The notes under the pieces were generated by a model. It saw only the letters and a program-made list of their open reading frames with translations. It was not told the DNA's origin and ran no database searches. Below are positions 13,123 through 23,098 of a stretch of DNA of 64,000 bases, piece by piece (position 1 is the stretch's first letter; every line of letters begins with the position of its first letter). The stretch is from Pseudooceanicola sp. (GTDB lineage: Bacteria; Pseudomonadota; Alphaproteobacteria; Rhodobacterales; Rhodobacteraceae), in NCBI RefSeq assembly GCF_029213205.1, contig NZ_JARGNH010000001.1:310001-374000 (forward strand). The letters run 5' to 3'. Position numbers and translations under genes: made by a program.

Positions 13123-13725
13123 CTAGAAGTCGAAACCGACAGACAGGGTCACCGTCTCTGGCCCGCCATAGGAATTGTCTTCGTACAGGATTTTTACATA
13201 GGCGACCTTGTTCAAGGCATAGCTGGCTGATGCTTCCCAATAGGTGCCGGTTCCGTCGTCGCCCACCAGTGCCGCGAGGGTCAGCGGCTCCATCGGGGTG
13301 ATTTCTGTCCCGACAGAAATATCCCATGATTCGTAGTCGAAATTATAGGCCGCAGCGCTTGTCAGGGTTACCGCTTCGGTAACCGGATAGCCCAACGCCA
13401 ATTCAAGGTCAGTTGAATCATAGACATCTTCGAGGAAATACGCGGTCAGGGTCAGCGCAATGTCGAGATTTTCGAGGGTTGTCGCATAGCCAGCGTACAA
13501 TTCGAATTCAAAATCGTCCGGGCCACCGTCGATCGTTGCAGCCCAAATCCCGCCGAAGAAGCCGTTTGCGCTCGCCTCCAGATAGGCCTCGATCGTGTAG
13601 TCCTGCCCTCCGCTATACAGCGCCGCATTCGCGGCGCCGCCGTAGGAAAAATTGATGTCTTGCGCCGCCAGTGGCGCGGCGAGAAATGCGGTGCCGGTGG
13701 CAGCGACAGCCAGAAGGTGTTTCAT
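13123..13725 (-). CDS. TorF-family putative outer-membrane porin
   Basis: The 200-residue protein has a signal peptide (1-21, ending PLAAQ) and a body of alternating short beta strands rich in Y, S, T and G, ending in a C-terminal phenylalanine (SVGFDF), the usual outer-membrane beta-barrel signature. It matches the pattern of the TorF/TIGR02001 family of small barrels of unknown substrate. The gene is single, convergent with the thioesterase, and preceded by a long intergenic region. Confidence 0.75.
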   Translation of the reverse strand: MKHLLAVAATGTAFLAAPLAAQDINFSYGGAANAALYSGGQDYTIEAYLEASANGFFGGIWAATIDGGPDDFEFELYAGYATTLENLDIALTLTAYFLEDVYDSTDLELALGYPVTEAVTLTSAAAYNFDYESWDISVGTEITPMEPLTLAALVGDDGTGTYWEASASYALNKVAYVKILYEDNSYGGPETVTLSVGFDF

Positions 13726-14099
13726 TTCATGAGGTTCCTATTGGTTGAGTGATTACCCGGACTTAGCTTGCGGAGGTTTCGCGGTAAAGATGAACCGGAC
13801 ACAATCACTGTGGAGGCCAGGCGTTCGGTTCGAAGTGAGTAAAAATCGTGCAGTTCCGCCGGTTTCCGCTTTGTTGCAGTGCGCTGCGCGAATTTGGGTG
13901 TCGCCGCTTGAAACCGGACTGTTGTCCGGCTTGATTTGTCGACGTTGCGTGGGGTATTAATATACCTTAATTTTAACTATATGATATTGCTACATAAATA
14001 TTGGTTGATCTTGATTGACTGCGCCTCGCAACCGCTTATAACCCGCCCATCAGGATTCCCCGGCATGACCCGGGGTGCCGTCTATCAAGGGCACGTGAC
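13726..14099. other. 374-base intergenic region with rplM promoter and leader
   Basis: No convincing gene lies here. The right third (about 13958-14014) is strikingly AT-rich for this genome and could act as an UP element for the ribosomal promoter at 14015. A short hairpin (CCGGAC/GTCCGG, 13914-13929) and a leader hairpin CCCCGG/CCGGGG (14058-14075) are present. The leader may relate to autogenous control by L13, which is inference. Confidence 0.6.
14015..14042 (+). promoter_or_regulatory. Sigma70-type promoter of rplM-rpsI
   Basis: A -35 element TTGACT (14015-14020) and a -10 element TATAAC (14037-14042) are 16 bases apart, following an AT-rich stretch. Transcription would begin about 50 bases before the rplM ATG. 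Confidence 0.7.
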
Positions 14100-14564
14100 A
14101 TGAAAACCTTTTCTGCTACTCCGGCAGACATCGACAAGAAATGGATCATCATCGACGCCGAAGGCGTGGTGCTGGGCCGTCTCGCTTCGATTGTCGCCAC
14201 TCGGCTGCGCGGCAAGCACAAGCCGTCGTTCACCCCGCATATGGATATGGGCGACAACGTCATCGTCATCAACGCCGACAAGGTGCAGATGACCGGCAAG
14301 AAACGCACCGACAAGAAATACTACTGGCACACCGGCCACCCCGGCGGGATCAAGCACCGCACTGCGGAGCAGATCCTTGAAGGGGCGCATCCCGAACGGG
14401 TGGTGACTCAGGCGGTCAAGCGCATGCTGCCAGGCAACCGCCTGTCGCGGCAAGTGATGACCAACCTGCGGGTCTATGCCGGGGCTGATCATCCGCACGC
14501 GGCGCAATCGCCCGATGTGTTGGATGTGAAATCCATGAACGCCAAAAACACGCGGAGCGCATGA
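14100..14564 (+). CDS. rplM: 50S ribosomal protein L13
   Basis: L13 is an early assembly protein of the large subunit. The 154-residue protein shows the family core ([47 protein letters not shown]) at normal length. AAGGG lies eight bases before the ATG. Its TGA overlaps the rpsI ATG by one base, the usual L13-S9 arrangement. Confidence 0.98.
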   Translation: MKTFSATPADIDKKWIIIDAEGVVLGRLASIVATRLRGKHKPSFTPHMDMGDNVIVINADKVQMTGKKRTDKKYYWHTGHPGGIKHRTAEQILEGAHPERVVTQAVKRMLPGNRLSRQVMTNLRVYAGADHPHAAQSPDVLDVKSMNAKNTRSA

Positions 14565-15070
14565 TGTCAGATCAGATCAATTCTCTGGAAGAGCTGAAGG
14601 GCGCCGTCACCGGAACCGCCGCTGCTGCTGACAGCGTCGCTGCGACCCTGGTCGAAGTGGCGCGCGAACCCAAGCGCGACGAGCTGGGCCGTTCCTATGC
14701 CACCGGCAAACGCAAAGACGCGGTTGCCCGGGTCTGGATCAAGCCCGGGTCCGGCAAGGTCACTGTCAACGGCCGGGAAATGGACAAGTATTTCGCCCGT
14801 CCGGTGCTGCAGATGATCCTGCGTCAACCGTTCACCGTGGCCGGGGTCGTCGATGAATTCGACGTGATGGCGACGGTCACCGGTGGTGGCCTGTCCGGCC
14901 AGGCCGGCGCGGTCAAGCATGGCATTTCCAAGGCCCTGCAGCTTTATGAACCGTCACTGCGTGGTGCACTGAAGGCGGCCGGGTTCCTGACCCGCGACAG
15001 CCGGGTGGTGGAACGCAAGAAATACGGCAAGGCCAAAGCGCGCAAGAGCTTCCAGTTCTCCAAGCGCTGA
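14564..15070 (+). CDS. rpsI: 30S ribosomal protein S9
   Basis: S9 binds the head of the small subunit, with its C-terminal tail reaching tRNA in the P site. The protein ends in the conserved [17 protein letters not shown] tail. An N-terminal extension of about 40 residues before the [15 protein letters not shown] core is normal in alphaproteobacteria. Of two adjacent ATGs (14561 and 14564), the second has better GGAG spacing. Confidence 0.98.
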   Translation: MSDQINSLEELKGAVTGTAAAADSVAATLVEVAREPKRDELGRSYATGKRKDAVARVWIKPGSGKVTVNGREMDKYFARPVLQMILRQPFTVAGVVDEFDVMATVTGGGLSGQAGAVKHGISKALQLYEPSLRGALKAAGFLTRDSRVVERKKYGKAKARKSFQFSKR

Positions 15071-15092
15071 TCAGCTTCAGCCATTGCATTGG

Positions 15093-15119
15093 AAAGGGCC
15101 GCCATGTGCGGCCCTTTTT
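15093..15119 (+). terminator. Rho-independent terminator of rplM-rpsI
   Basis: AAAGGGCCGC (15093-15102) pairs with GCGGCCCTTT (15108-15117) around a five-base loop, and the run of Ts continues to 15119. It lies just after rpsI. Confidence 0.85.
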
Positions 15120-15120
15120 C

Positions 15121-15153
15121 GTGGGCGCCGTGTGGTGGGCGCCGTGTGGTGGG
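15121..15153. repeat. 14-bp tandem repeat, 2.4 copies
   Basis: GTGGGCGCCGTGTG occurs at 15121-15134 and 15135-15148, and a third partial copy GTGGG follows. It sits immediately after the rpsI terminator in non-coding DNA and looks like slippage-type duplication. Confidence 0.85.
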
Positions 15154-15401
15154 ATCGCTGGCGGGGATCGTTGGCGGGCCCGATCACGCGTGGCGCTCAG
15201 GCGCTGGCAGATCGGTCCGGACTCCGGGCCGTTTGGCCGGGCTGGGGGCGGTTTTTCTGGCGACGTGGCGGACGTGGTTTTGCAGAACCCTCTGGATCCG
15301 AGCCCGCACCGATTTCGAAACCTCGCAACAGCCTGCGCGGTCGATCACCCGGTTGTCTTGGGCGGGATTAGTCGCTGTCGGGTGGCGCGTTGGCGTCCCG
15401 A
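15154..15401. other. Unassigned GC-rich intergenic stretch
   Basis: All three forward frames are largely open, but none has a good ribosome-binding site or a plausible protein, which is expected by chance in such GC-rich DNA. I see no gene, RNA or mobile-element remnant here. Confidence 0.6.
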
Positions 15402-16017
15402 CTAGCTGCCATCTGGCGGGATCAACCCGAGACCGCGCAGATAGACGCCGATCCCGCTTTCCAACAGCTCTTCGGGCGGAAAGGGGGATTGGGTGCCGGG
15501 CGAGTTGCGGGCGAACAATTCCACCACCCCGTGGCTGAGCGCCCAGATATGGGCGGAAAACATCGAGGCGGGCGGGCGTTTGTCCGGCGGAATATGCTGG
15601 GACAGATCATCGGCGGATTTCTCCAGCACATCCCAGGCCCGGCGCGCGGCGGCGGCCAGTTCCGGGCTGCGATTCACCGACAATCCGCTTTCGAACATCG
15701 CGATGTAATGGCCGGGATATTTGCGTGCAAACGCCAGATAGGCGCGCCCGGTTGCCTCGAACGCCGCCAGTGCCGAGGGCTGGCCCTTGTCATAGGCATT
15801 TTGGATCACATCGGCGAAGATCGCATAGCCCTGTCTTGCCGCCTCGGCGATCAGATCCTCGCGCCCCTCGAAGTGGCGATAGACGGCGGCAGGGGTGACC
15901 CCGGCACTTTTCGCCGCCTCTGACAGGGTGAACCCGGTGGGGCCTTTTTCACGGATCAGATCCAGCGCCGCATCGACCAGGGCCTGCCGCAGATTGCCGT
16001 GGTGATAGCCGCGTTTC

Positions 16018-16025
<8 letters not shown>
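15402..16025 (-). CDS. TetR/AcrR-family transcriptional regulator
   Basis: The 207-residue protein has an N-terminal TetR helix-turn-helix (about 8-55) with the YHHGNLR entry and [21 protein letters not shown] recognition helix, and a WHG/TetR_C_33-type C-terminal ligand domain. The chosen ATG at 16025 overlaps the last 8 bases of ppk2, so it is probably translated from the ppk2 transcript. Target genes are unknown; autoregulation of this operon is possible. Confidence 0.88.
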
Positions 16026-16887
<862 letters not shown>

Positions 16888-16928
16888 CGGGAATTCCTCT
16901 TTTGCATCAATATGGCGCTGGCATCCGG

Positions 16929-17888
16929 TCAGTGCAATCCGGCGCGCGCGGCGGCGCGGTCGATGGCGGCGATCACCTCGGGCGTAGCGACATGATGCGG
17001 CATGTGGCCAATGCCGGGCAGCACCGCGAGATGGGCGTTGGGTGCCTGACTTGCCAGCACCTTGGCGTGGATATCCAGGCTGACAATGTCGTCAGCGCTG
17101 CCGTGCACGATTTCAATTGGCAACAAAAGCCGCGCGTATTCCGGGGCCTGACCCTGCAATTCGGCGCGAAGGTCGCTGCGCTGCTGGGCATTGGCGATCA
17201 GGCTTTCGGGGCGCGCCACCAGGCCGGTGCCGATCTGATCGGCATAGCCGGGCGGGGCCGGTTGCGGGGTGAACACCGCATCGACCTGGGCGCGCAGATA
17301 CGTCGTGGGCACCCAGGCGGCAATCAGATGCGCCAACACCGGGCCGAGGATCGGGCGCGCCAGGTTCAGATGCAAGCGGCTCAACTCTCCCGGCCAGGGG
17401 TGGGTGGCGCCAGCGATGGAGACCAGGGCGACGACATCCTCGGGGTGGCGCAGCGCCCAGGTCATCACCACCGCGCCGCCAAGGCTTTGCCCGGCGATGA
17501 CTGCGGGTTGCAGCCCCAGCGCCCGCGCCGCAGCCGACAGCAGATCGGCCTGATCGGCCAGCGTAACCCCGCGCGCCGCCAGCGCCGGAGAGTGGCCGAG
17601 CCCGGGCCGGTCAAACAGTGTCACCCGATAGCGCTTGGACAGCTCCGGGGCGATCGCCAGATCCATGTCGGTGGTGTTGCCAGAGGCGCCGTGGATCAGG
17701 ATCAGATCGGGACCGCTGCCGCGTTGCAGGTAATGCACCCTGTGTCCCGCCACGGTGACAAAGGCCCCCGCAGGCGGATGCGCGGCCAGGGCGGCGTTGC
17801 GCCGGGTGCTGACCCGCCACAGGGTTGCGGCCGCGAGCAGTGCCAGCAGCAGCCCCAGGGCGGCGATCATCCTAAGTGCCAATATCAT
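16929..17888 (-). CDS. Membrane-anchored alpha/beta hydrolase
   Basis: The 319-residue protein has an N-terminal hydrophobic segment (about 5-25), then an alpha/beta hydrolase core with oxyanion motif HGASG (66-70), nucleophile S135 in GQSLGG, an acidic residue in the HGSADDIV segment, and catalytic His in GIGHMPH near the C-terminus. The substrate is unknown. ATG at 17888 overlaps the metA end by 17 bases; an ATG at 17870, just past the metA stop, is an alternative and would shorten the anchor. Confidence 0.85.
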   Translation of the reverse strand: MILALRMIAALGLLLALLAAATLWRVSTRRNAALAAHPPAGAFVTVAGHRVHYLQRGSGPDLILIHGASGNTTDMDLAIAPELSKRYRVTLFDRPGLGHSPALAARGVTLADQADLLSAAARALGLQPAVIAGQSLGGAVVMTWALRHPEDVVALVSIAGATHPWPGELSRLHLNLARPILGPVLAHLIAAWVPTTYLRAQVDAVFTPQPAPPGYADQIGTGLVARPESLIANAQQRSDLRAELQGQAPEYARLLLPIEIVHGSADDIVSLDIHAKVLASQAPNAHLAVLPGIGHMPHHVATPEVIAAIDRAAARAGLH

Positions 17889-18795
17889 TGAGGTCGAATG
17901 GCGTGGTTTGATAGATCTGGTTGATCCAGTTGCCGTAGAGCAGATGCGCGTGGCTGCGCCAGCGGTTCTCGGGGCGCTGCGTCGGATCGTTCTGTGGGTA
18001 ATAATTCACCGGCACCTCGATGCTGACTCCCTCTGCCGCGTCGCGGTCATATTCCTGCTTCAGCGTGTCGCTGTCATATTCGAAATGATTAAAGATATAG
18101 AGCGCCCGATGCGCCGGATCCTCGACCAGACAGGGCCCGGTGACATCATCGGCGAGCAGGGTTTTCAGCCCGCTGGCCCGGTCCAGATCGGATTGCCGGA
18201 TCTCGGTCCAGCGTGAGACCGGAATCTGGCAGGCATCGGAAAATCCGCGCAGATAGGGCGAGGCCGGATCAAGGTTCTTTTGCGGATAGCAGCCGAACAG
18301 CTTGGCCGACAGCATATGTTTGGGCACGCCATGAAAATGATTGATCATCGCCATCCCGCCCCAGCAGACGCCAAAGGTGGAATGGATATGGCTCTGGGTC
18401 CAGTCAAAGACCTTCGTGATCTCGTCCCAATAGCTGACGTCGTTGAAATCCAGATGCTCGATCGGCGCGCCGGTGATGATCAGCCCGTCGAATTTCTCGC
18501 CGCTGGCCGCGACCTCCGCGAAGGGTCGGTAGAATTCTTCCATATGCGCGGCGGCCGTGTTGCGGGTCTTGTGCGCGCTCATCCGGATCAGGTTCAGTTC
18601 GATCTGCAGCGGTGTCGCGCCGATCAGCCGGGCGAACTGGGTCTCGGTCTGGATCTTCTTTGGCATCAGGTTCAGCAGCCCGATTCGCAGGGCACGGATG
18701 TCCTGCCGGTCGGCCTGATCCTGATCCATCACCATCACGCCTTCGCGCGTCAGCACGTCATAGGCGGGAAGATGGGAAGGGATGCGGATCGGCAT
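17872..18795 (-). CDS. metAA: Homoserine O-acyltransferase MetA, acetyl-CoA signature
   Basis: This enzyme activates homoserine for methionine synthesis. The 307-residue protein is a MetA-type (not MetX-type) enzyme with nucleophile C144 in FGVCWGG, catalytic His in NHFEYD and Glu in VPVNYYP regions. At the acyl-specificity site the motif is GAPIEHLDF with E113. Glu here marks acetyl-CoA users (as in Bacillus cereus), while Gly marks succinyl-CoA users (as in E. coli). I therefore predict homoserine O-acetyltransferase despite the usual succinyltransferase annotation. Confidence 0.93.
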   Translation of the reverse strand: MPIRIPSHLPAYDVLTREGVMVMDQDQADRQDIRALRIGLLNLMPKKIQTETQFARLIGATPLQIELNLIRMSAHKTRNTAAAHMEEFYRPFAEVAASGEKFDGLIITGAPIEHLDFNDVSYWDEITKVFDWTQSHIHSTFGVCWGGMAMINHFHGVPKHMLSAKLFGCYPQKNLDPASPYLRGFSDACQIPVSRWTEIRQSDLDRASGLKTLLADDVTGPCLVEDPAHRALYIFNHFEYDSDTLKQEYDRDAAEGVSIEVPVNYYPQNDPTQRPENRWRSHAHLLYGNWINQIYQTTPFDLNDIGT

Positions 18796-18842
18796 GGCAA
18801 CAGGGCCTTTCGGGTCAGGGGGTTGGAACAGATAGGCGGGTC

Positions 18843-19700
18843 TCAGCCTGCCTCAAGGGCGGCGGCGATCATCGCGTCGAAATCAGCGGCGGTCTTGACC
18901 TGCGCCACCGCGTCGGCCGTGACGCTGACACCATGGCGCGCCATCGCTGCATAGCGCGGCTGACGATGCGCCAGGGCACGGGCATAGGTCCAGCGGACAA
19001 AGGCGTCCGGATCGACCGCATCCGCGGCGGCACCGGTCTCGGCCAGGTAATCGGCCCAGGCCGCGTGCAGGAAATGCGGCTGGTAATACATCGGCTTCGG
19101 CGCCTTGTCGAAACGACGCACCAATTCCTTGGTATGGGCGGCATCGCCCTTGATCCAGACCAGCAGCTGGGTCTTGGCCAGTTCGGCCAGCAGCGGATCC
19201 TGCGGATCATCCGGATCGACCACCTCGCAGATCGAGCCGGAGCTGTCGCAGACAAAATGCGGATAGCCATAGAGCCGCACCGCCCGATCCGCGAAATGGG
19301 CGGTGTCGCGCACCGCTGCAATCTCGGCCTCGCGGTGCTGGCTCTGCCGGGTCATATAGGTGTCAAAGGGCAGACCGCCCTTGGCCGGATCGCCGGGCTT
19401 TCCCAGATAGGTCGACAGCGGCGCCAGGTTGTCAAAGGTGATGTTCGAGCCGATGTAGATCGAATCCGACATCAGTAATTCGCGCAGAAATGGCACCTGC
19501 ATCGCATGCGCCTTGGCGTTGTCGGCGATATGTTCGCCCATGTAGCGGGTGCCGATCCGGTAATCGACGGAATAGTGAAACCAGTCACCGCCATCGCGCA
19601 GCAGGGTCGACAGATGGGTCTTGCCGAGGCCGGACATGCCGAACAGCAGCACCCGTTTGTGCTTTGCTTTCAGCCAGTCCTGCGCATTCCGATAGATCAT
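18843..19700 (-). CDS. P-loop ATPase of unknown function
   Basis: The 285-residue protein begins with a kinase-like P-loop, [14 protein letters not shown] (Walker A 21-29), and contains [28 protein letters not shown] and [15 protein letters not shown] segments that look like substrate or nucleotide sites. There is no membrane segment. I do not recognise a characterised homologue. It lies upstream of metA on the same strand with a 47-base gap, so co-expression is possible. A small-molecule kinase or NTP-dependent regulator are both open. Confidence 0.75.
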   Translation of the reverse strand: MIYRNAQDWLKAKHKRVLLFGMSGLGKTHLSTLLRDGGDWFHYSVDYRIGTRYMGEHIADNAKAHAMQVPFLRELLMSDSIYIGSNITFDNLAPLSTYLGKPGDPAKGGLPFDTYMTRQSQHREAEIAAVRDTAHFADRAVRLYGYPHFVCDSSGSICEVVDPDDPQDPLLAELAKTQLLVWIKGDAAHTKELVRRFDKAPKPMYYQPHFLHAAWADYLAETGAAADAVDPDAFVRWTYARALAHRQPRYAAMARHGVSVTADAVAQVKTAADFDAMIAAALEAG

Positions 19701-19751
19701 CGCTTCTGCCTTTGCCGCCCGTCCGGGTGTTAGGCGAGCGGGCGCGGACGG

Positions 19752-20723
19752 TCAAACCCTATTGCCGCGCTGCTCGGCCAGCAATGTCAGGATGCGGCCA
19801 TCCAGCACCGCAAGGCCGCAGGCGATCAGGGCAAAGCCCGCGTAGTGGCGCGGGTGCAGCGCTTCGCCCAGCACCAGCGCGCCGAGCAGGATCGCCACCG
19901 GTGCCACCAGCAGCGTCACCAGCATCAGATTGCCCGATCCCGCCTTGGCCAGGATCGAATAATAAAGCAGGTAGGCCGCGGCGGTGGCGACCAGGGCGAA
20001 ATAGCCGATCGCGCCCCAGGTCTGCGGCAGCAGATCAAAGCGCACCGGCCCTTCGATCATCCAGGCCAGCGGGATCATGGTCAGGGTCGATCCGGTCAGC
20101 ATCCCGGCCGAGGCGACCTGAGGTTTCAGATGCCCCAGCCGGGCCCGCGCCCAGGCGCCGGAACAACCATAGCAAAAGGCCGCGCCGATACAGGCCAGCT
20201 GCGCCAGCGAGCGCAGGTCGATCTGGCCGAGAAACCCGATCCCCATCGCCGTCGCCACCCCGACAAAGCCGAGCATCACGCCAACAGCCTTGCGCGGGGT
20301 CAGCTTTTCATCGGCAAAGACCAGCGCTGCGATCAGCACCCCGAACACGGCGGTCGAGGCGTTGAAGATCGCCACCAGCCCGGTTTCCAGATGTTGGGTG
20401 CCAAAGGCCAGCAGGGTAAAGGGGATCACATTGTTCAGCAGCCCCATCACCAGAAATGCGCCCCAGGTGCGCAGATCGCGCGGCACGTCGAGCCGGGCCA
20501 GCGCCACAAAGGCCCAGAGCGCCAGCATCGCCCAGGAGGTGCGGTGCAGCACCGTGGTGAATGACCCGATCTCGTAAAGCGCGACCCGCATCGCGAGGAA
20601 CGAACCGCCCCAAATCAACCCGAGGAGAAGCATTTGGCCCCATGCGGCCCCGGTGATGGTTTTCTGTTGCATGGCGTGATCAAGTGCCTTTCCGGTGGGC
20701 GGCGCAATCCGATCCTTGTGCAT
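19752..20723 (-). CDS. EamA/DMT-family permease
   Basis: The protein has about ten hydrophobic helices in two EamA repeats (first starting LLLGLIWGGSFLAMR, second CIGAAFCYGCSGAWAR), the pattern of drug/metabolite exporters. The start is uncertain: ATG at 20723 directly follows the TGA of the neighbouring permease, while ATG at 20672 would remove a hydrophilic 17-residue lead. The substrate is unknown. It forms a tandem pair with the next permease, and a third EamA gene lies at 24598. Confidence 0.88.
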   Translation of the reverse strand: MHKDRIAPPTGKALDHAMQQKTITGAAWGQMLLLGLIWGGSFLAMRVALYEIGSFTTVLHRTSWAMLALWAFVALARLDVPRDLRTWGAFLVMGLLNNVIPFTLLAFGTQHLETGLVAIFNASTAVFGVLIAALVFADEKLTPRKAVGVMLGFVGVATAMGIGFLGQIDLRSLAQLACIGAAFCYGCSGAWARARLGHLKPQVASAGMLTGSTLTMIPLAWMIEGPVRFDLLPQTWGAIGYFALVATAAAYLLYYSILAKAGSGNLMLVTLLVAPVAILLGALVLGEALHPRHYAGFALIACGLAVLDGRILTLLAEQRGNRV

Positions 20724-21596
20724 TCATGCACGGGTCTCGTGCCAGATGTTCAGATAATTGCCGGCAAAGATCACCGCCGCGCCGATCAGCACGAAAACGT
20801 CCAAAGATTCACCGTAAAACAGCACGCCGATAATCGCGATCAGTGGCAGCCGGGTGAAATCCACCGGCATCACCAGGGTGGCCGGGGCCAGCGACAGCGC
20901 CGTGGTCAGGCAGAAATGCGCCAGCAACCCGGCGCAGCCGATCAGCAGCAGCCAGGGCGCGGTGGCGGCCGAGGGCAGGGCGATGTCGCCATCGAAACCG
21001 GCGCAGATCAGTCCGAATGTGGCCTGCATCACGGTCAACCAGAACAGGATGCCGAATATGGTCTCGCTGCGGGTCAGGCGACGGGTGAGCAGGGCGGTTC
21101 CGGCAAATCCGATGGCCGCCAGCGCGGCGCAGATCAACCCGGCTGACAGCGGGGCAGAGCCGGGGCGGGTGACAATCAGGATCCCGACAAAGCCGATCAG
21201 CGCCGACAGCGCCCGGACCTTGGTCAACCGCTCGCCCAATACCAGCGGCGACGCCACCAGAACCCAGAGCGGTGCGGTAAATTCCAGCGCGAAGACCTGC
21301 GCCAGCGGGATCACGCTGATCGCATAGAACCAAAGGTTCTGGCCGGTGAAATGGAACAGGTTGCGCAGCCCGTGCAGCGGCAGGTTCTTCAGCGAAACGT
21401 CCTGCCAGCGCCGCCGCAGGGTCAGCACGCTGCCGACGATGAAAATCCCCACCAGCGATCGCCAGGTCATGATTTCAAAGGTATCGAGGTCAAAGCTGAC
21501 CTCGCGCCCGGCAATCGCCATGGCGCTGAACGAGACAATGGCGCCGCTCATCCAGGTGATGGCGCGGACTGCCTCGAGGCGGCTTGTTTCACTCAT
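20724..21596 (-). CDS. EamA/DMT-family permease
   Basis: A 290-residue ten-helix permease with two EamA repeats; the motif EFTAPLWVLVASPLVLGERL closes the first and VMPVDFTRLPLIAIIGVLFYGE the second. It resembles the RhaT/RarD-like branch that exports amino acids or metabolites, though the substrate cannot be read from sequence. It is first in a two-permease unit with 19752-20723. Confidence 0.9.
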   Translation of the reverse strand: MSETSRLEAVRAITWMSGAIVSFSAMAIAGREVSFDLDTFEIMTWRSLVGIFIVGSVLTLRRRWQDVSLKNLPLHGLRNLFHFTGQNLWFYAISVIPLAQVFALEFTAPLWVLVASPLVLGERLTKVRALSALIGFVGILIVTRPGSAPLSAGLICAALAAIGFAGTALLTRRLTRSETIFGILFWLTVMQATFGLICAGFDGDIALPSAATAPWLLLIGCAGLLAHFCLTTALSLAPATLVMPVDFTRLPLIAIIGVLFYGESLDVFVLIGAAVIFAGNYLNIWHETRA

Positions 21597-21823
21597 CTGG
21601 GCTCTCCGGTTGCCGGCCGATGGATGCCGCGCGGCGCCGGGCAGGGCAAGCGCAAAGCGCCTTGGCCTCAGGCCAGGGCGCGGCGTTCGCGGACCGAATT
21701 CAGGCGGGGAGTGGTGGCGGCGCAGCCCAGCGCCTTGGCGATCCGCCCGGTCAGATCGGCGCGGCCGCTGTCCTCGGGCCTGCCGATAGAGAGGCCGGCG
21801 CGCCCGCAGTCGGACGATTTACC

Positions 21824-23098
21824 TCATACCAGATCGGGCTCGCGTCCGATCCGGTTGGCCAGCCGGGTCACGGTCAGCCCCTGCACGATGATCGAAAAGA
21901 TCACCACGCAATAGGTCGCCATCAGGATCATCGGCTTCCATTCGCTGTCCGGCAGCGCCAGCGCCAGCGCGACGGAAATCCCGCCCTTCAACCCGCCCCA
22001 GGTCATGATCGGGATGGTGCCGCGCGAAAAGCCCCGGAACGGGCGCAGCAGCAGCACTGGGATCGCCACCGCCGCCAGCCGGGCAATCAACGCCAGCACG
22101 ATCGAGGCGGCGCCGATCAACAGGTAATTGGTCTCGAACACCAGGGCAAAGACCTCGACCCCGATCAGCAGGAACAGAACCGCGTTCAGGATCTCGTCGA
22201 TCAATTGCCAGAACGCATCGACATAACGGCGGGTGGTCTCGCTCATCCCGTATTTGGCGCCGACATCACCGATCAGCAGCCCGGCGCAGACCGCCATGAT
22301 CGGCGCCGAAACATGCAAGGCCACCGCCAGCTCATAGCCGCCAAAGGCCAGGCCTAGGGTGATCAGCACCTCAAGCGAATGATCGTCGATCAACCGCATC
22401 ACCCGAAAGGTCAGCCAGCCCAGCACCAGACCCAGCAGCGCCCCGCCCCCGGCCTCGCGCAGGAACAGGGTCGAGGCGATGGCCAGCTGGCTGTGTTCGA
22501 CCGGGTCGGTGCCATGGCCGGCATCATGGCCAAGGGTCGGATAGGTAATGCCGATCAGCACCAGATAGACGACATAGCCGACGCCATCGTTGAACAGGCT
22601 TTCCCCGGCGATCTTGGTTTCCAGCGATTTGCGCAGATTGGCGGCGCGCAGCACCCCCAGCACCGCCACCGGATCGGTGGGCGAGATCAACGCTCCGAAC
22701 ACCAGTGCCAGAAGTAGCGGCATGCCGGTGATCCAGGAAAACCCGACTCCGACAATGGCGGTGGACAGCCCGACCCCCATCGTCGCCATCAGCACCACCG
22801 GCCCCCATTGTGCGCGCAGATCCGAGACCTTGACATGCAGCGCCCCGGCGAACAGCAGCAGGCCCAGCATGCCCTCAAGCAGCGCGTCGGAAAAATCGAT
22901 GCCCAGCACCAACCGCCGCACATCATCGGCAATGCCGAGGTTGGGGACCAGCAGGTCAAGTCCGAGCACCGCCAGCGAGGCCAGCAGCGCCACCACCAGG
23001 ATGCCAATCGCGGCGGGCAGTTTCAGGAACAGGTAATTGATCGCCCCAAACGCGCCGGCCAGCACGATCAGCAACGAGGCGATCTGGAGAATGGTCAT
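21824..23098 (-). CDS. CPA1-family Na+/H+ antiporter (NhaP-like)
   Basis: The 424-residue membrane protein has about twelve helices with the family signatures ALISPTDPVAVLGVL (cation-binding region) and ESLFNDGVGYV (ND motif), plus MTWGGLKGGISVALAL near the end. It exchanges Na+ or K+ for protons across the inner membrane. The ATG at 23098 overlaps the preceding endonuclease-family gene as ATGA; longer in-frame reading is inside that gene. Past its TGA the frame stays open for about 50 codons. Confidence 0.9.
   Translation of the reverse strand: MTILQIASLLIVLAGAFGAINYLFLKLPAAIGILVVALLASLAVLGLDLLVPNLGIADDVRRLVLGIDFSDALLEGMLGLLLFAGALHVKVSDLRAQWGPVVLMATMGVGLSTAIVGVGFSWITGMPLLLALVFGALISPTDPVAVLGVLRAANLRKSLETKIAGESLFNDGVGYVVYLVLIGITYPTLGHDAGHGTDPVEHSQLAIASTLFLREAGGGALLGLVLGWLTFRVMRLIDDHSLEVLITLGLAFGGYELAVALHVSAPIMAVCAGLLIGDVGAKYGMSETTRRYVDAFWQLIDEILNAVLFLLIGVEVFALVFETNYLLIGAASIVLALIARLAAVAIPVLLLRPFRGFSRGTIPIMTWGGLKGGISVALALALPDSEWKPMILMATYCVVIFSIIVQGLTVTRLANRIGREPDLV

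Noticed and set aside
13745-13960. A 71-codon GTG-start frame upstream of rplM.
   Set aside because: It lies in the promoter-rich intergenic region, has no ribosome-binding site and an implausible product.
15084-15538. Overlapping forward frames after rpsI that could encode small Trp/Arg-rich proteins.
   Set aside because: They start inside the terminator hairpin and all three frames are open, a GC effect rather than coding signal.
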